Assembly: GCA_009760855.2 (NCBI GenBank)
Contig: WPIO01000001.1
Location: 5,290,001-5,354,000 of the forward strand
Length of the DNA: 64,000 nucleotides
Reading direction: 5' to 3'
Origin: Cristatella mucedo
Taxonomy: Eukaryota; Bryozoa; Phylactolaemata; Cristatellidae
Under the pieces are notes generated by a model. It had not been told where the DNA came from. It saw only the letters and a program-made list of their open reading frames with translations, and searched no databases. A program made the translations under genes and the position numbers. Positions 1 through 11,974 of this stretch are shown here, one piece after another (position 1 is the first letter of the stretch; each line of letters opens with the position of its first letter).

Positions 1-515
1 CTGAAACTGATGCAGCAGTTCAGCTAGGTATGAAGGAGCCAAGCCGTGGCGGGCCTTGTGGGTCAGCATAAGAACTTTGCTCTGTATCCTTTGCTCAACC
101 GGCAACCATCCTAGCTCTTTCAGCAAAGGTGACACGTGCTCAAACCGCTGGGACTTGAAGACCAGCCTTGCAGCCATATTCATAGTCCGCTGTAGTGGCA
201 TAATAGCTTTCTTTGGCAGCCCAGCCAAAAGGGAATTACAATAATCAAGCCGAGACAGAACTAAAGAGCTAGTTAAATTTTTTACAAGCCACTGTGGGAG
301 ACAGCTCCTAATCTTGGATAGGGATCGGATGTGATGGCTAGCTGTAGAGGCAGTCTTCTGAATGAAGCTTTTGAAATTGAGGCAGCTGTCGAATACGACA
401 CCTAGATTACGAGCACGTGGTGAAGGTCGCACAATAGCATCACCTATTAGAACAGCAAAGCCTTTTAGCCCAGCTACACGCTTAGGGTGTCCTATGAGCA
501 GGGCTCGTACAGTTG
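1..515 (-). mobile_element. CR1/L2-like LINE, reverse-transcriptase C-terminal part, cut by window edge
   Basis: The minus strand is open in one frame from the left edge to beyond 515. It shows RNLGVVFDS, SRLDYCNSLLAGLP, AARLVFKSQRFEHVSPLLK, LGWLPVEQRI and KARHGLAPSYLAELL, the conserved C-terminal landmarks after the polymerase domain of CR1/L2/Rex-type LINEs. No stop or frameshift is seen, so the copy is fairly young. It differs from the LINE family elsewhere in this window. The frame stays open to about 762, but that part does not look like LINE protein. Confidence 0.85.
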
Positions 516-3232
516 CTAGTTCCAGCCGACGCGCGATGAATACTGGCGAAGCCGTGAACCTTGCGGTGCGGCCAGCGACTTGTAGTTGCAGCGCCAATGC
601 CCGAAGGTACGCCATCAGTAACGGAACACGGCAGCGACGAAGTGCGCCATCACCATAAAATAACTTGCGCTTAGCCGTGGTGCAGAGAAGTCTATTCGAC
701 TGCGACGGAAGGTTACATGCGTTCACAGTGGCCATGACGTGCACAAACTCTCGAATGCCTCAGTGGTGTGGAGCACAGCACTTATTAAATGCCAAAGCGT
801 CCAATCGTGGAGCTCAAGCAACTGCCTTTTACATGACTTCCGCTTGCATGCTGCCTCGGACATAGATCATAGCATAGTTCTCCTGGCAGTTATAATTCGT
901 CAGAGCCGCGAAAAATAAATTTTTGGCATAACCTCGCTTATTTAGCGCGCCGCCGCCGCTCCACCTCAAAGGTCGCCTAGCACCAAGCTGCGTGCGGAAT
1001 TGGCTTAATCCGCAGAGTCCGGATCGGCGAGGGAAATGTGAGTGCGTGCAGTAGAGTGCAGGCATAAGTAAGGATTTTTTCGCATGCGTAGAGAAATCAG
1101 AGTCAGCGGTCCCATCCACTGGGACGAAGTGGCGAAGCCAGAGGGGGGAAGGAGGGCACTTGCCTCCCCTACAGCCAGCGGGTTCATAGCCCGGGCCGCC
1201 GTCTATTCCTACGCTCACTGACCGTCGCCAGCGACGAAATTTTCTTTTCGTGATTTAGCTATGTCTTGAGTCCACTCGGTGAGCAGCCGCCGTGCTAGTG
1301 TCAAATGAACACTGATTTTGAGCTATAATTTTTAAATTATGGACACTTTGCTGTTCTTGCCCCCTAGATAGAAATCCTGGCGCCGCCCCAGCCGGGACCG
1401 AATTTGAGAGGCTAGTCAAACGGCTTGGATCGGTGACCTTCGGAAAGATTCATATTCGGCCTCCTCCTTGGCTTATTCCATGCTACGCCCGCGGTTTAAT
1501 TTCGTCGCTTTGGTCTTGCTCCTCTGCTTGTAATCTTAGTGTCGATGAGCAAGCTTTGGAGTTTTCCAAAGTCGTCACACCGGCGCACAGGCAAATTAGA
1601 ATGGAGCCGCTGCACAGGGTTTTGTGGAGAGTTTACAGCGTGGCCTCGGTATTTCCGTACCGTTGCTTGCTTGCTGTTGGGGCGTCAAACTACATTTCCG
1701 GCAAGCGATTCTTTCTTGAATACCGGAAGCAGCACGCTTGGATAGTCATATGCTAGGCTTGATGAAGATTTACTTGTTTGACTCATCGATTTCTAAAACA
1801 GGCAGGATTCTTAAATTACATACAATGGACTGCTCGCCTATCAGATCATAGAAATTCGGCAGCACTGAAAAATTATGATGGGAGGCGCAGCTGTTCACGA
1901 TACACCTAACAAAGCTACCGCCCAATAAAGCTACTATGCACTACTACCGTTGCTAGTTCTAGCCATTGCAGGAGAACTTAAAAGCCCTCGCTGCTCCACA
2001 CCACTGCCGGGCTCGAGCTTAAAAAGTTTGCCGCTCAAGTGTGCTTTGTACGTATGGCTTCTTAACTGTCATATTCTTGACGATCTCCAAAGATTCATAG
2101 GAATACGCTTTATGAATAGGTAAGCTTATCTTACCACTAATCACTGTAGCTGCGGGGTCCCTCTGACGTCACTCAGGCTTCATTTATTCACACAATCTTG
2201 GTGGGCTGCCGGTGCGAGAACAAAGAGAAAAGATCTGTTCGTGACACGCCCAGGCGGCCAGGGCCCTCAAATCCTTTAGAAGATTTAATCTGTGAAGATG
2301 GATCGACTAGGGTTGGTGGAACCAGTCATTTAAAAAAAAAGCTCTTTACTGTTTTCAATTTTTTTAAACAGCTGTTAAAAGTTGTTTGCTATTGTTTCCA
2401 TTTTTTCTTTAGAGATGAAGTCCATTTTATTATATATCTTTCGTGATAATCTCTAAATTAATACATTTTACTTCTTATAATAATATTTCAAGAATGCAAG
2501 TGCGTTAAGCGACTTTTGTGGGAGACGCGATTTTAACTGTGTATATAAATTCACACAGGCCGAAAAAAAACTCGTTCAATGTCCGTTTATGTAGGTTTAA
2601 TATATAGAATTTTGGTGTAAAATTTCTGGAGATTTTCAATTCGCTGGCCAGAGTTCTGGAGAGCGTGATTTCGGACAGACCGCCATCAAAATCAAAGTCT
2701 ACTGTTCATTTTAATAAAATGTTAGTTCTGACCTTGTTCGCAACTGAAGCCACTAGGGCAAGCCTGACGATAAGGGTATCAAAAAAATACGATGAATGCC
2801 AAAAGCTATATATCTCGCACAGTTTCAAATTTGCAACCGCTAGGTCTGGTATCTGGCTAATGAAACATTGGCATCCTACATCGTTCAGATCATGACAGTG
2901 CTGGAGATAGTTCTAACATTCCTAAATTATTGTAATTGGCAACCGGGTATATATTGCGCTACGTCCCGGCTGGTGCTGTGCACATGTAGACCACTCCTCT
3001 CTGGCTGAGCAGTATACAGTCACACGATTATTTTGGGTCAGTCTCAGCACCACTAGACAGTCACGGCTCTACCTCCACCCCCCCCCCCGAATGCAGATGC
3101 TGCTCTTGTCATTCTTTGTGCTGGGAGCGGCTTTTTAAACGGGCTTTCTTCGGATCGTCCGATTTTCTGTTGACCAGGAAAGGTCTGCCATGATACTTCT
3201 GTCTCGCCGCTTCAGCCAATGTCATGCCACAT
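516..3232. other. No gene recognised
   Basis: There is no convincing exon. A C-rich run lies at 3079-3089. A 44-bp segment at 1651-1694 recurs at 11757-11801. A segment near 730-790 resembles 38049-38100, which suggests another dispersed repeat. Confidence 0.5.
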
Positions 3233-3357
3233 TCATTTGTGTAGCGCCCTAGGAGAACTTAATCTCTATTCAGGCGCTTCACATATGCCACTGGGCTCGA
3301 GCCTACGACCTCGGCCAGGCTTTGGTCGGGGCAAGCACCACTCGGACGAACCAGGGT
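3233..3357 (-). mobile_element. SINE family A, tRNA-derived, decayed copy
   Basis: The plus strand reads from the tail end: AGCGCCCTAGGAGAACTTAA, then AGGCGCTTCACATATGCC, then the box-B complement GGGCTCGAGCC and the decayed box A. It is the same module as at 27575, 36900 and 63880. Confidence 0.75.
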
Positions 3358-4184
3358 GGGTAAGCAGACGCTCTCTTCTCCGCGTGCTGTGGCCTAGTCG
3401 GCCCTCTTCACCCCCTCGTTTTCGTGGTGAAATCACTGGCGTACAACCCGACTATGTGCTATCGTCTAGCAAGCAACGCATCACTAAGACGTTAACGAAT
3501 TGTACTTTTTATCTGGGTGCGGACGTTCTTGATCGCCGTCTGGCCCTGCGATCGTGGACACTTCATCTCAAGTCCCTGTGGCTTCCATGACCTGCTAGCT
3601 GTGCTTCGAGGCGCTAGCTTTACCGCTATATGTCTAATGTCTGCAAGGGCTAACGCATTATGTGCTGTGTTGGTGGCAAGGAACTTCTTTAGTTCAGAAG
3701 TCGTGATAGCGAATTCGTACCTCTAAGCACAATGAGCCCAGTAGCAGCAAGAATATGTTCTACTTTGACACCTTTGCATCGGTTACAGCAGCGACACCTT
3801 GGGAGGTCTTTGCAGAGGTCCGCATTTACGAGCTAAAAGTGGTTTGGCCTTCGATCTACCGCCAGGTGCTTGAAGCCTCGTTTGGCATGTAAAGCCTTTA
3901 GATTGTGTACAATACGCTTTATTGTAATAATTTCGTGTTATTTTTTAGCTTTTTGTTTTGCTTTAACCTTATCAAGAACAAAGTAGCTGCATGCATAAGT
4001 AGCATCTTCAGCTACCTCAGCCTAAAGTCTGGTGAACCAAGTGCTGATTCTCGCTGGAGACACACACCACTATTCATGATTCCAGCACAATGTTCGCTTA
4101 GTCCTGGACAATGTTAGACAACTTCAATAGCTCCAGCCAGGCTGGCGACACAGTTCTGCACCTCAACAACCAGACCTCAGGAGC

Positions 4185-4375
4185 GAGAAGAGACACATTT
4201 CCCCTGGGTCTTTGCCCATGGGCTAGGTGCTCCATCTCCATAATCTAGGTCTTGGGTTCGAGCCCTCGAGTGAGTGGACAGTCCCTTATTGCCGACTGCT
4301 AGTGATGGTGCTAGCCGTTAAGGCTCTTCTGCCACTACATAAATGGTGCTGACAAATCAGCTAAACGCTACTACC
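4185..4375 (+). mobile_element. SINE family B, tRNA-derived, decayed copy
   Basis: A tRNA-like head with box B GGGTTCGAGCCC is followed by the family-B body (CAGTCCCTTATTGCC, GCTAGCCGTTAAGGCTC) and the tail AAATCAGCT. It is shared with copies at 39255 and 50494. Confidence 0.55.
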
Positions 4376-4899
4376 GAGAGTTCCGAGAGCCTTGACATTA
4401 GCCCGAAAATTAATGCTTTTCCTTCCCCCCCCCTCCCGTTGGAAGCCCGATTGCAATTCACGGACAGCGATCGAGAACGGGTAACGGGCCTTTAAGAGCT
4501 ACTTTAGTAGCTTATCCCAGGCCACGTGCCTTCAGCGCTTTTGGCTTCAAGGTGTTTCTCTGGATGATGGGCCACGTTTTCGTTAAGTTGAGCTAGAGTG
4601 CTGTTAGAGCGGCTCGCTTTCAGGCCACATTATCAGGATGGGCTTCTAGAGGATTCTCTCACTTTTTCAAATTTTATTATGTGCGTCACTTTCTAGCTGC
4701 TCTAAGTAAAGATTCGGTTCGTAAAAAGGCTTAAAGGAGCCTGCCGATCGACTCTCCGTTAGCGCGTTGTTTAAGGCTCTCCAAATCGGAATACGAAATT
4801 CTGCTTAGTAGCTTCTTATTAGTTTCTGACGAGCCATCGTGGGAGGCACATCTTCGGTTCGCTGCATCAAAGCGCTTCTCCAGAAAGAGCCTGCCAGGT

Positions 4900-7800
4900 T
4901 TTTAACGGACCCCTTCGGTAAGAAAACCTTCCAAGCAAAGCGCACGGCTCCGCGAATAGGTTACAATCTTATTTTAGAAGACTTCTAAATAGTCTTCCGA
5001 GTGAGTAGCTTCTACCGGCAATGGCATTGAAACTATCAGGAAGAATTATAGGTTTTTAAAGAGTCATAGTTAATTCCCTAGGTTCCTACTTCCTAGGCTA
5101 GGTAAGACAAACATGAATCATTTGCTTGATCGATGCGACAGATATGGTCGAGTTTCCAATGTTTCTTAAAAGCTGCATGAAAGGAAAATGGAGTTACGCA
5201 CGTGCCAGGAAAGGGTAAATACATTTTCGGCGTCGACTATTGACACTGCTTCTAAACGAGTGCCGAGTTTTTAAAGGAAAATATAGAGAAGTGAATAGAT
5301 TAACATTTCAAGAATTCCTGGCAGGGGGAAAGCGTGCAGATTCGCGGTGAGCTTTACTTTTAGATCTACAGTTCGTGGATATGATTCAAAAACAGTTTAG
5401 TAGTCATTTCATCTCACAATGCCTAAGCTACCTGAAGAGCACATACAACTTTTACTTAAATGTGTAACCTTCATGATTCCTTTGCTTAGTGGAATGTCAA
5501 CCAGGTTAATTTTAGGCTCAAGATGATCTTAGTCGCAAATTTATATCTGCAACCTCCGATCTTGACGTTTATGTTTGACAGCAGGCAGACGCTCTTCTTG
5601 ATAAATCAGATAAGATTTGCTCAACTTAAATCAGCAGTCATAGTCCTACTGAGTGCCCTCGTGTAATCAGTGCTTAACGTATTTATTCTTATATCACCAG
5701 CATTTTTAAGAATGAGGTCACTCAGATCTTCGAAGGCATTTCAGTTGGCATGAGGGCTCGACAGTAAGTTGCTTCTGCTGCTGCTGCAGATTCAGCTGAA
5801 GAATTTCAGCGGCCTCATCTAGCACACCAGAATTCAGCTGCTCAGAAAGCTCCACAGCTCAGACTACTTATCAATCTAGCCCTCCTGCCTCAAGCACTTC
5901 TAAGTCAAACGATTGGAAAAACTATACACTGCACGAGAAATGTCAAGTCTTCCTCAACATGAATTGTAAACTGGAATGGAATGGAATGATAATGCTAGTG
6001 CTCCTTCCTATCTTTGAATCGCATGACATTAAAATACATACTGCGTGTTTTAAAAAGGGTGAGATTGGGGGGATAAGTTTTAAGATGATTTCTTTACTAG
6101 GACTTATAGTTGAATATATGGCGTTCATACTCAATCCTGAAATCATTAGAGAAGTTCTAGGTTTGGAAAATTTTCAAAAGAGATCTATATTGGATAGACT
6201 AATCAAAAGAAATGTGATATGCTCTCAAGAAAATGGATAGTAATGGATATTTAGCCGTGTAAGTTGTACTCCAGGAGGGACTACTGTAAAGTTGAACTGG
6301 TTGTAACTGAACTTATAACTTCGAATGACATGAGGGCATAAACGTCAGGGGCTATGATTTTAGAGGTACTAATTGCCCTTTTATCTTTTCAATGAATTCA
6401 ACGACTTCTACTTCCGCCTTAGCTATTTCTGCTACAGTTATTTCACCTGCGCCTATAATCACTTCAAAACTAACCTTTTCTTCATAGACTGACTTCCCGT
6501 AGAAAGATAAAGTAGGACATCTGAATCTTTAGATTGTCCAAACAAACTGCTAATTGAATTTTTAAACATTGTGTGATTATTTCTATATTATTTTTTTCTC
6601 CTAACTCAGGATCAGGGGGACATCGATTGACAAAAACTTGGATAGTGTGATTTTATACGGAATCCCAAATGCTACTTTATATTTTGAGAGAGATTTAACG
6701 TACTTTTTCCTATTAAGGTGTAGTCAGCGAACCATTGGTGGTTTATAGTAAAGCTTGTAAGTTACCCATTTCGAAAGAAACTTTGCTTTAAAATTAATTG
6801 GCTATTGCTCACGACTGACAAGCCTAGCTGTAGTTACTATGTCCTAATTATTGACCACGGATCCTTGGCCAATCATTACCAACCATTCTGTACATGAAAG
6901 TTTGACCAGACATAGCTGAAAGGGATAGATATAGAGATAGCTGAAATAGTGTAAACAATTAAATAAGATTTGTTTTTCTGGGCCTTCACCGACGTGTGCC
7001 TCAACTCTGCAAGCATATCGCTTTCAATTATTTTATAGAGCTTATTTACTTTCTATGTTTAGGGAGATCGTCTTCTATTTCTAAAGAAAAAATTGGCTCA
7101 ATTTTAAGGAGATTGACTTGCTCAATAGGTGCTGTGCTTGTAGATACTAGATTGATTATTACATTACATACAACTACATTGCTTTCATTAATTATTACAT
7201 TACATACATCATATTACATTGCATACATAGAACTTATCTAGCTGCATATCCATCAGTCTAGATAGCAATGTCATGTCTGTAGAACCGAACATAATAACCG
7301 ATGGTCATGCTGTGCTACCATTCATGACCTCAAAGAGATTCCTTTCAAGGAAATAGTTTCTTGATTAGTACGAGTCTATTGTGTAATTATCTATCCTACT
7401 ACCAGAAAAAAGTTAGCATGTCAACCCTGTTGCTGATAGATTTACAGCTAGATTAACTCCTCCGGTAGATAATTAATTTGGTCTCCAAGTAATCCATAGT
7501 TGAAATATCGCTTCCTAATACAAGTACAGATACTTTTATTTTTTAAACTGCAGATACGTGGAATGCAACTACTAAGTCATTTCTAGCGAAGCTTGAATCG
7601 ACGTTTACTTTTCTAACGGACCCTTTTGTAAAAAGAGTTGGTCACTCTTTACTGATATGTCAATTTTGTCTTCCAGTTTTAGTATCTTCTAGGCAATATT
7701 ATTTCAGAACTATATAATTGCACATCCTTATTGTGTGGTTGGTGGTATTTTTAGTTTCAATGAATGTTTTATTGTCTGGTAGAAATCCATGATGGCAAAG

Positions 7801-8350
7801 GGTGCAAGCTCTATATAGGTCCCTAAAGTTACAGTAACTTTTGTAGGGAGGAAGGTTCTCATTGGACCCTCAGTTGGTGAAATGACTTGAAAAAGTAGCA
7901 GCAACCAATTTCCATATAGGTATTGAACTTTTGAGGCGAGGAACTACTTTTTTTTATATTACAGTCCACATACATAGATTTTCAAGGTTGGATCCAAGAG
8001 ATCCTAATACATTAGCAAAGCAGCATTTCTTCAATACAGTACGTCGCTTAGACAACGTAATCTAAAACTATCAATCGGGTTAACGGGATCATTAGCTATC
8101 TTTACAGCATTCACACCAATATCTAATCCACTAGTCATGGTAGAAACATATAACTTAAAACGAAGCATATTTTCATATATCCTACTTTTGGTGCTTCAAA
8201 GTCACTAGAAGGACCCTTAGTTACACTTAACTTTCCATTTATTTTTAAGTCACCATTGATAATTTCTTCCGTTAGTGGTAACCTAGAGTAAGCATGGTCT
8301 TTAGTTGCAGCATTGAAGGATAGGCTGGGTTAGCGAGATTAATAACTCTG
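4900..8350. pseudogene. AT-rich island with decayed protein-like coding on both strands, unassigned
   Basis: Base composition is more AT-rich than the flanks. On the plus strand a frame is open from about 5806 to 6240: Ser/Thr-rich first, then SNDWKNYTLHEKCQVFLN and a hydrophobic stretch. On the minus strand, converging on it, short open pieces in changing frames cover roughly 8320-8180, 8140-8031, 7890-7728, 7190-7046 and 6477-6367, with sense such as LTEEIINGDLKINGKLSV and EGPMRTFLPTKVTVTLG. Each ends in a stop or frameshift. I recognise no family. Foreign origin (virus-like or large DNA transposon) is a guess from composition and convergent layout. Confidence 0.4.
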
Positions 8351-8739
8351 TTAATCATTCATGTCAAGGTCTACATGTGCAGTATCCCCTAAGCTTTTTA
8401 TCAACATCAACGAGTCTATATACCCGCACACAGGGGGGAAGCCAAGGGGGCAATTGCCCCCCCCCCCCACTGACAGAGGAAAGTATCTATATCCTGGGGT
8501 AAATGTTTCCAGGCCCAAGGGACGGGAGCAGTGTACCTTGCCCCAACCTGAAAGTTCAGGCTTCCCCTGCAATACGACTTTTGGTTTAAAGCGAGCTCAA
8601 CCTCCACGTCTAAACGTTGAAAACGGCGTTGTGAGACCCCTTTAATTCAACTACTGGTATTTCTGCTGGAGTTTAATATAATGTAACTGTCTCTCCACTT
8701 ACCCATTTTTTTTACAAATGTAGGGAAGTTCCCTAATTT

Positions 8740-9990
8740 TAGAGCAGCTTTTTAAAAGTACCAATAGCTAGTGGACTTGATAGCAAGTAAGTTCCAGTCT
8801 GATTTTAGAGCTAATCACCACACGAAGTCTGCATTGTTTCGGATGTATAACGATCTTCTCAGGAATCCAGACCTATGTAAAGTATATGTGCTTGTTTTGC
8901 TTGATCTTTCGGCATCATTTGATAATATTGATCTCCAAGTCCTCTCAAGTGCCTCTCATCTCATCTCACCTGGGCATCACTGACGCTGGACTGCAATGGT
9001 TCAGGTCCTATTTCAGTGGGAGGCACTCCAGAGCATAATTGTAAACGGGAAAATATCATCCGATGAACCGCTAAAGTGCATGGTATCTCGGGGCTCTGTA
9101 CTTAGTTCGCTTCTCGGCGCAGTTTATACTCTCCCGCTCGCCGATGCGATCACCTAGCACAATCTAGACTTTAAATCCTATGCAGTTGTACCGATGCATC
9201 GATCCCTCCCAGCCTCCAGCACGTCAAATTCTCTCAAATCCCTTGCTGCCTATATTGATGACATGCACTTATTGATGGCAGCACTTGAACGGCGGCAAAC
9301 TTTCTCAAATTGAACGATGATAAAACCAACTTACTAGCTATGGGCAAATCAAAAGTGACTCGGAAATTGGAAAGCCTAAAGCTCAAAATCAGCTCCGCCA
9401 GGACACGTATCTCCTGTCGCATCAGCACGGATTCTAGATGTCCTGCTCCAAAGTGACCTCTGATCAGACGACCACATCGGCTCCACAGTCAAGCCTGCCT
9501 GCTTTCAGCAACATAACATTTCTAAAATTTGGCCTTGCTCAGACAGGGATACTATATCCAAATTAGTCCACTCATTTGCAATGCCCCATCTCGACTTATA
9601 TAACTCACTACTTGCTGGTCTTCCTGCCTTTTCAGTCAGGCGCTTACACTTAGAGGAAAACTCTACAGCTATATATATAATTATATAATTCATTTGTATA
9701 ACTAGGCTTGTGAGTCGTGAGCGTCGCAGTTTCCACATCACACCCCTTCTGGCCAAACCACTGATTTGACGATATTTAAAAAGAAGCTCAAAACCCGTGC
9801 ACAGCTCACAGCATTTGCTTGTCTCTTGTGGTTTTTCCTTTGTGTTAACACATGCTGACACTGTAAATGTCACCACTAACCATACTTATATGTTAAAATT
9901 GTGCATGTTACCTCTAACAATTTGATCATGCTTCCTTGACAGCCTATATAAAATGCCTAGAAATGGAAGAAGTTCTCCGTGGGTTCCATA
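8740..9990 (+). mobile_element. CR1/L2-like LINE copy, reverse transcriptase to 3' end, decayed
   Basis: It begins inside the polymerase domain: FQSDFRANHHTKSALFRM, then VLVLLDLSASFDNID, a decayed LQWFRSYFS and VNGK, and later AACIDDM and DDKTNLLAMGKSKVTRK, with several frameshifts. The C-terminal SKLVHSFAMPHLDLYNSLLA follows, then a decayed 3' tail near 9955-9990 resembling the hairpin tail found elsewhere. It is 5'-truncated. Confidence 0.85.
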
Positions 9991-9999
9991 CAGATTTAG

Positions 10000-10470
10000 C
10001 ATCATTCCTATTGATATTCTAATTTCTCTTGGATATTTTGTAAAGTAAATTTCTTTTGCTTGTTCAACTTGCAGCTTAGATACTTATAACGCATTAAGCG
10101 TCTGAGTATAAACTACGGTTTTTCAACTACTAGGCCGTAGGCAAATGAACCAAGACATCTGTTTTAGAAGGTCATAATTTACGACTTAGTAAGCGCGGGC
10201 TTGATAGGCCGTTCTATCCGCAGAGTTTCCACCAATTGCTGATACATTATTTCAGCTAAACTTAAATTCCACAAAACCCATAGTTTCCATACGTTTATTA
10301 ATTTATTCTGACACTGCAGCTAATGCTGAAATTACAATAAAGTTAGAAGTGGGACTTCCTCCAAAGCCAGATCATAAGATATAGTCTAATCGTACTGCGT
10401 CAGAATCATTGAGAGGATAACCAAGATTTTTACTCTGCCGTAATTTCCATCTAAATTGTAAAGCATTTTT
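10000..10470 (-). pseudogene. Further decayed protein-like stretch between two LINE copies
   Basis: Minus-strand sense at about 10425-10230 reads GYPLNDSDAVRLDYIL, a stop, then SGFGGSPTSNFIVISALAAV, another stop, then NKRMETMGFVEFKF. It is AT-rich like 4.9-8.35 kb and on the same strand as its decayed pieces, so it may belong to the same element, split by the LINE at 8740-9990. Not recognised. Confidence 0.3.
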
Positions 10471-10559
10471 TCTTTTGCTTTCACTAGTAAGCTCGATTCC
10501 TTCCAACTAGCATGGAAATGCTATTGAAACTTTGTTTTTCCAAATAATAGAAACAAAAC

Positions 10560-11530
10560 ATTTGATACAGCGCCCTCAGAGAACTCAATCTCTTTCTAGG
10601 CACTTTAAATTTTCTGGAAAGGAAGCACGATCGAATTGTTAGTGGTAGCATGCTCAATAAACAAAAGAATAACATGGTTAGGGGTGACATGCATATGGTC
10701 AGCATGTAAGTACGGTTAGTGGCAGTATGCACAGTGTCAGCAGGCATAAGCACATAAAGGTCGAATCGCAGTGACCCATTAAATGCTGTCATAAATATAT
10801 GGATTTTTATTTTCTTTTTAAATGTAGAAAAGTCAGGAGATGTCGTGACGCAAGTCGGAGGTGGGTTCCGGGTTTTGTGAGGGTAGAAACTAGAGGCATA
10901 ATCTCCAAAGGATTAGGGGTTTGGACTAGATATAGGTAAACATTTAGATCCCGAAAATCGGATGGTACGACGCTTAGCCTGGTGGGGCAGTAGATCTGAT
11001 AGATAGGCTGGAGATAAAGAATGAAGGGATCTAAAAGTGAGCGACAAAACCTTGAAGTCGATGCGTTACTTAACTAGGAGCCAATGCAGGTGGCGAGAAG
11101 TGATGTGATGTGGCAAATGCGATGCTCACGACAGACAAGCCTAGCTGCAAAGTTTTGCACAAGCTGTAAGCGCCTGATTGCACATGCCAGTAGGCCAGCA
11201 AGCAGTGAGTTACAGAAGACAAGACGAGATGTCACAAATGCATGAACCAATTTAGATTTGGTATCCCTGTCTAAACAAGTCCAAATTTTAGCAATGTTTT
11301 GTAGCTAAAAGTAGGCAGACTTGATTGTGGAGCTTATGTGGTCGTCTAATGAAAGGTCACTTGGAACAGGACGCCTAGATTTCGTGCAGATTGAACAGGA
11401 TGATGCTGGCAGACCGATTGTGAAAGTAAAACCTTTCACATTTCTGAATCTCACTTTGTTTGCCCACAATTACTGAGTTTGTTTTTTCTTCATTCAAAAA
11501 GAGAGTTACTATCAGGTGAAACCATAAAGT
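10560..11530 (-). mobile_element. CR1/L2-like LINE copy, 3' half with complete 3'UTR
   Basis: From the plus strand: the tail hairpin (GCGCCCTCAGAGAACTCAAT, TCTTTCTAGGCACTTTA) at 10569-10607, the 3'UTR to about 10790, then the decayed C-terminal coding up to NEEKTNSVIVGKQSEIQKC near 11505. It is the same family as 25494-26430 and carries more stops. Confidence 0.85.
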
Positions 11531-11922
11531 TAGGTAACAGCAATATAAATTGTTTTATGGTGCTGCCGTTGGATTATGGTTGCATGGTTTTATTAGTTTG
11601 TGCTTTGCTGAGGTTATGGTTTGATGAGTTTATGTTTGATCGAGGATGAATCACGGCCTGCTGAGAAAGGAAAGTGGGAATGTGGGGCGCAGAAGAGAAC
11701 GCCGTAAGCCTTCGCGCTTCGAGTCCAAATATACTGTTATTCTTCGGCATTGAGTGTTTCCGTACCGGCTTGCGCTTGCTGTCGAGGCGTCAAACTACAT
11801 AAATGAAGACAAAACCAATCAAACTTGGTAAGGCTATTACAAACAAGATAGTCAAAGCTCTAATAATTGGCACCGGTATTACTATCAAGTTAACGAAGAG
11901 AGTGACGGTAGGACCATTGCTG

Positions 11923-11974
<52 letters not shown>

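Noticed and set aside
8351-8645. Opposed open frames of 73-94 codons around the C-run
   Set aside because: Low-complexity GC sequence, no conserved sense, and likely a dispersed repeat.
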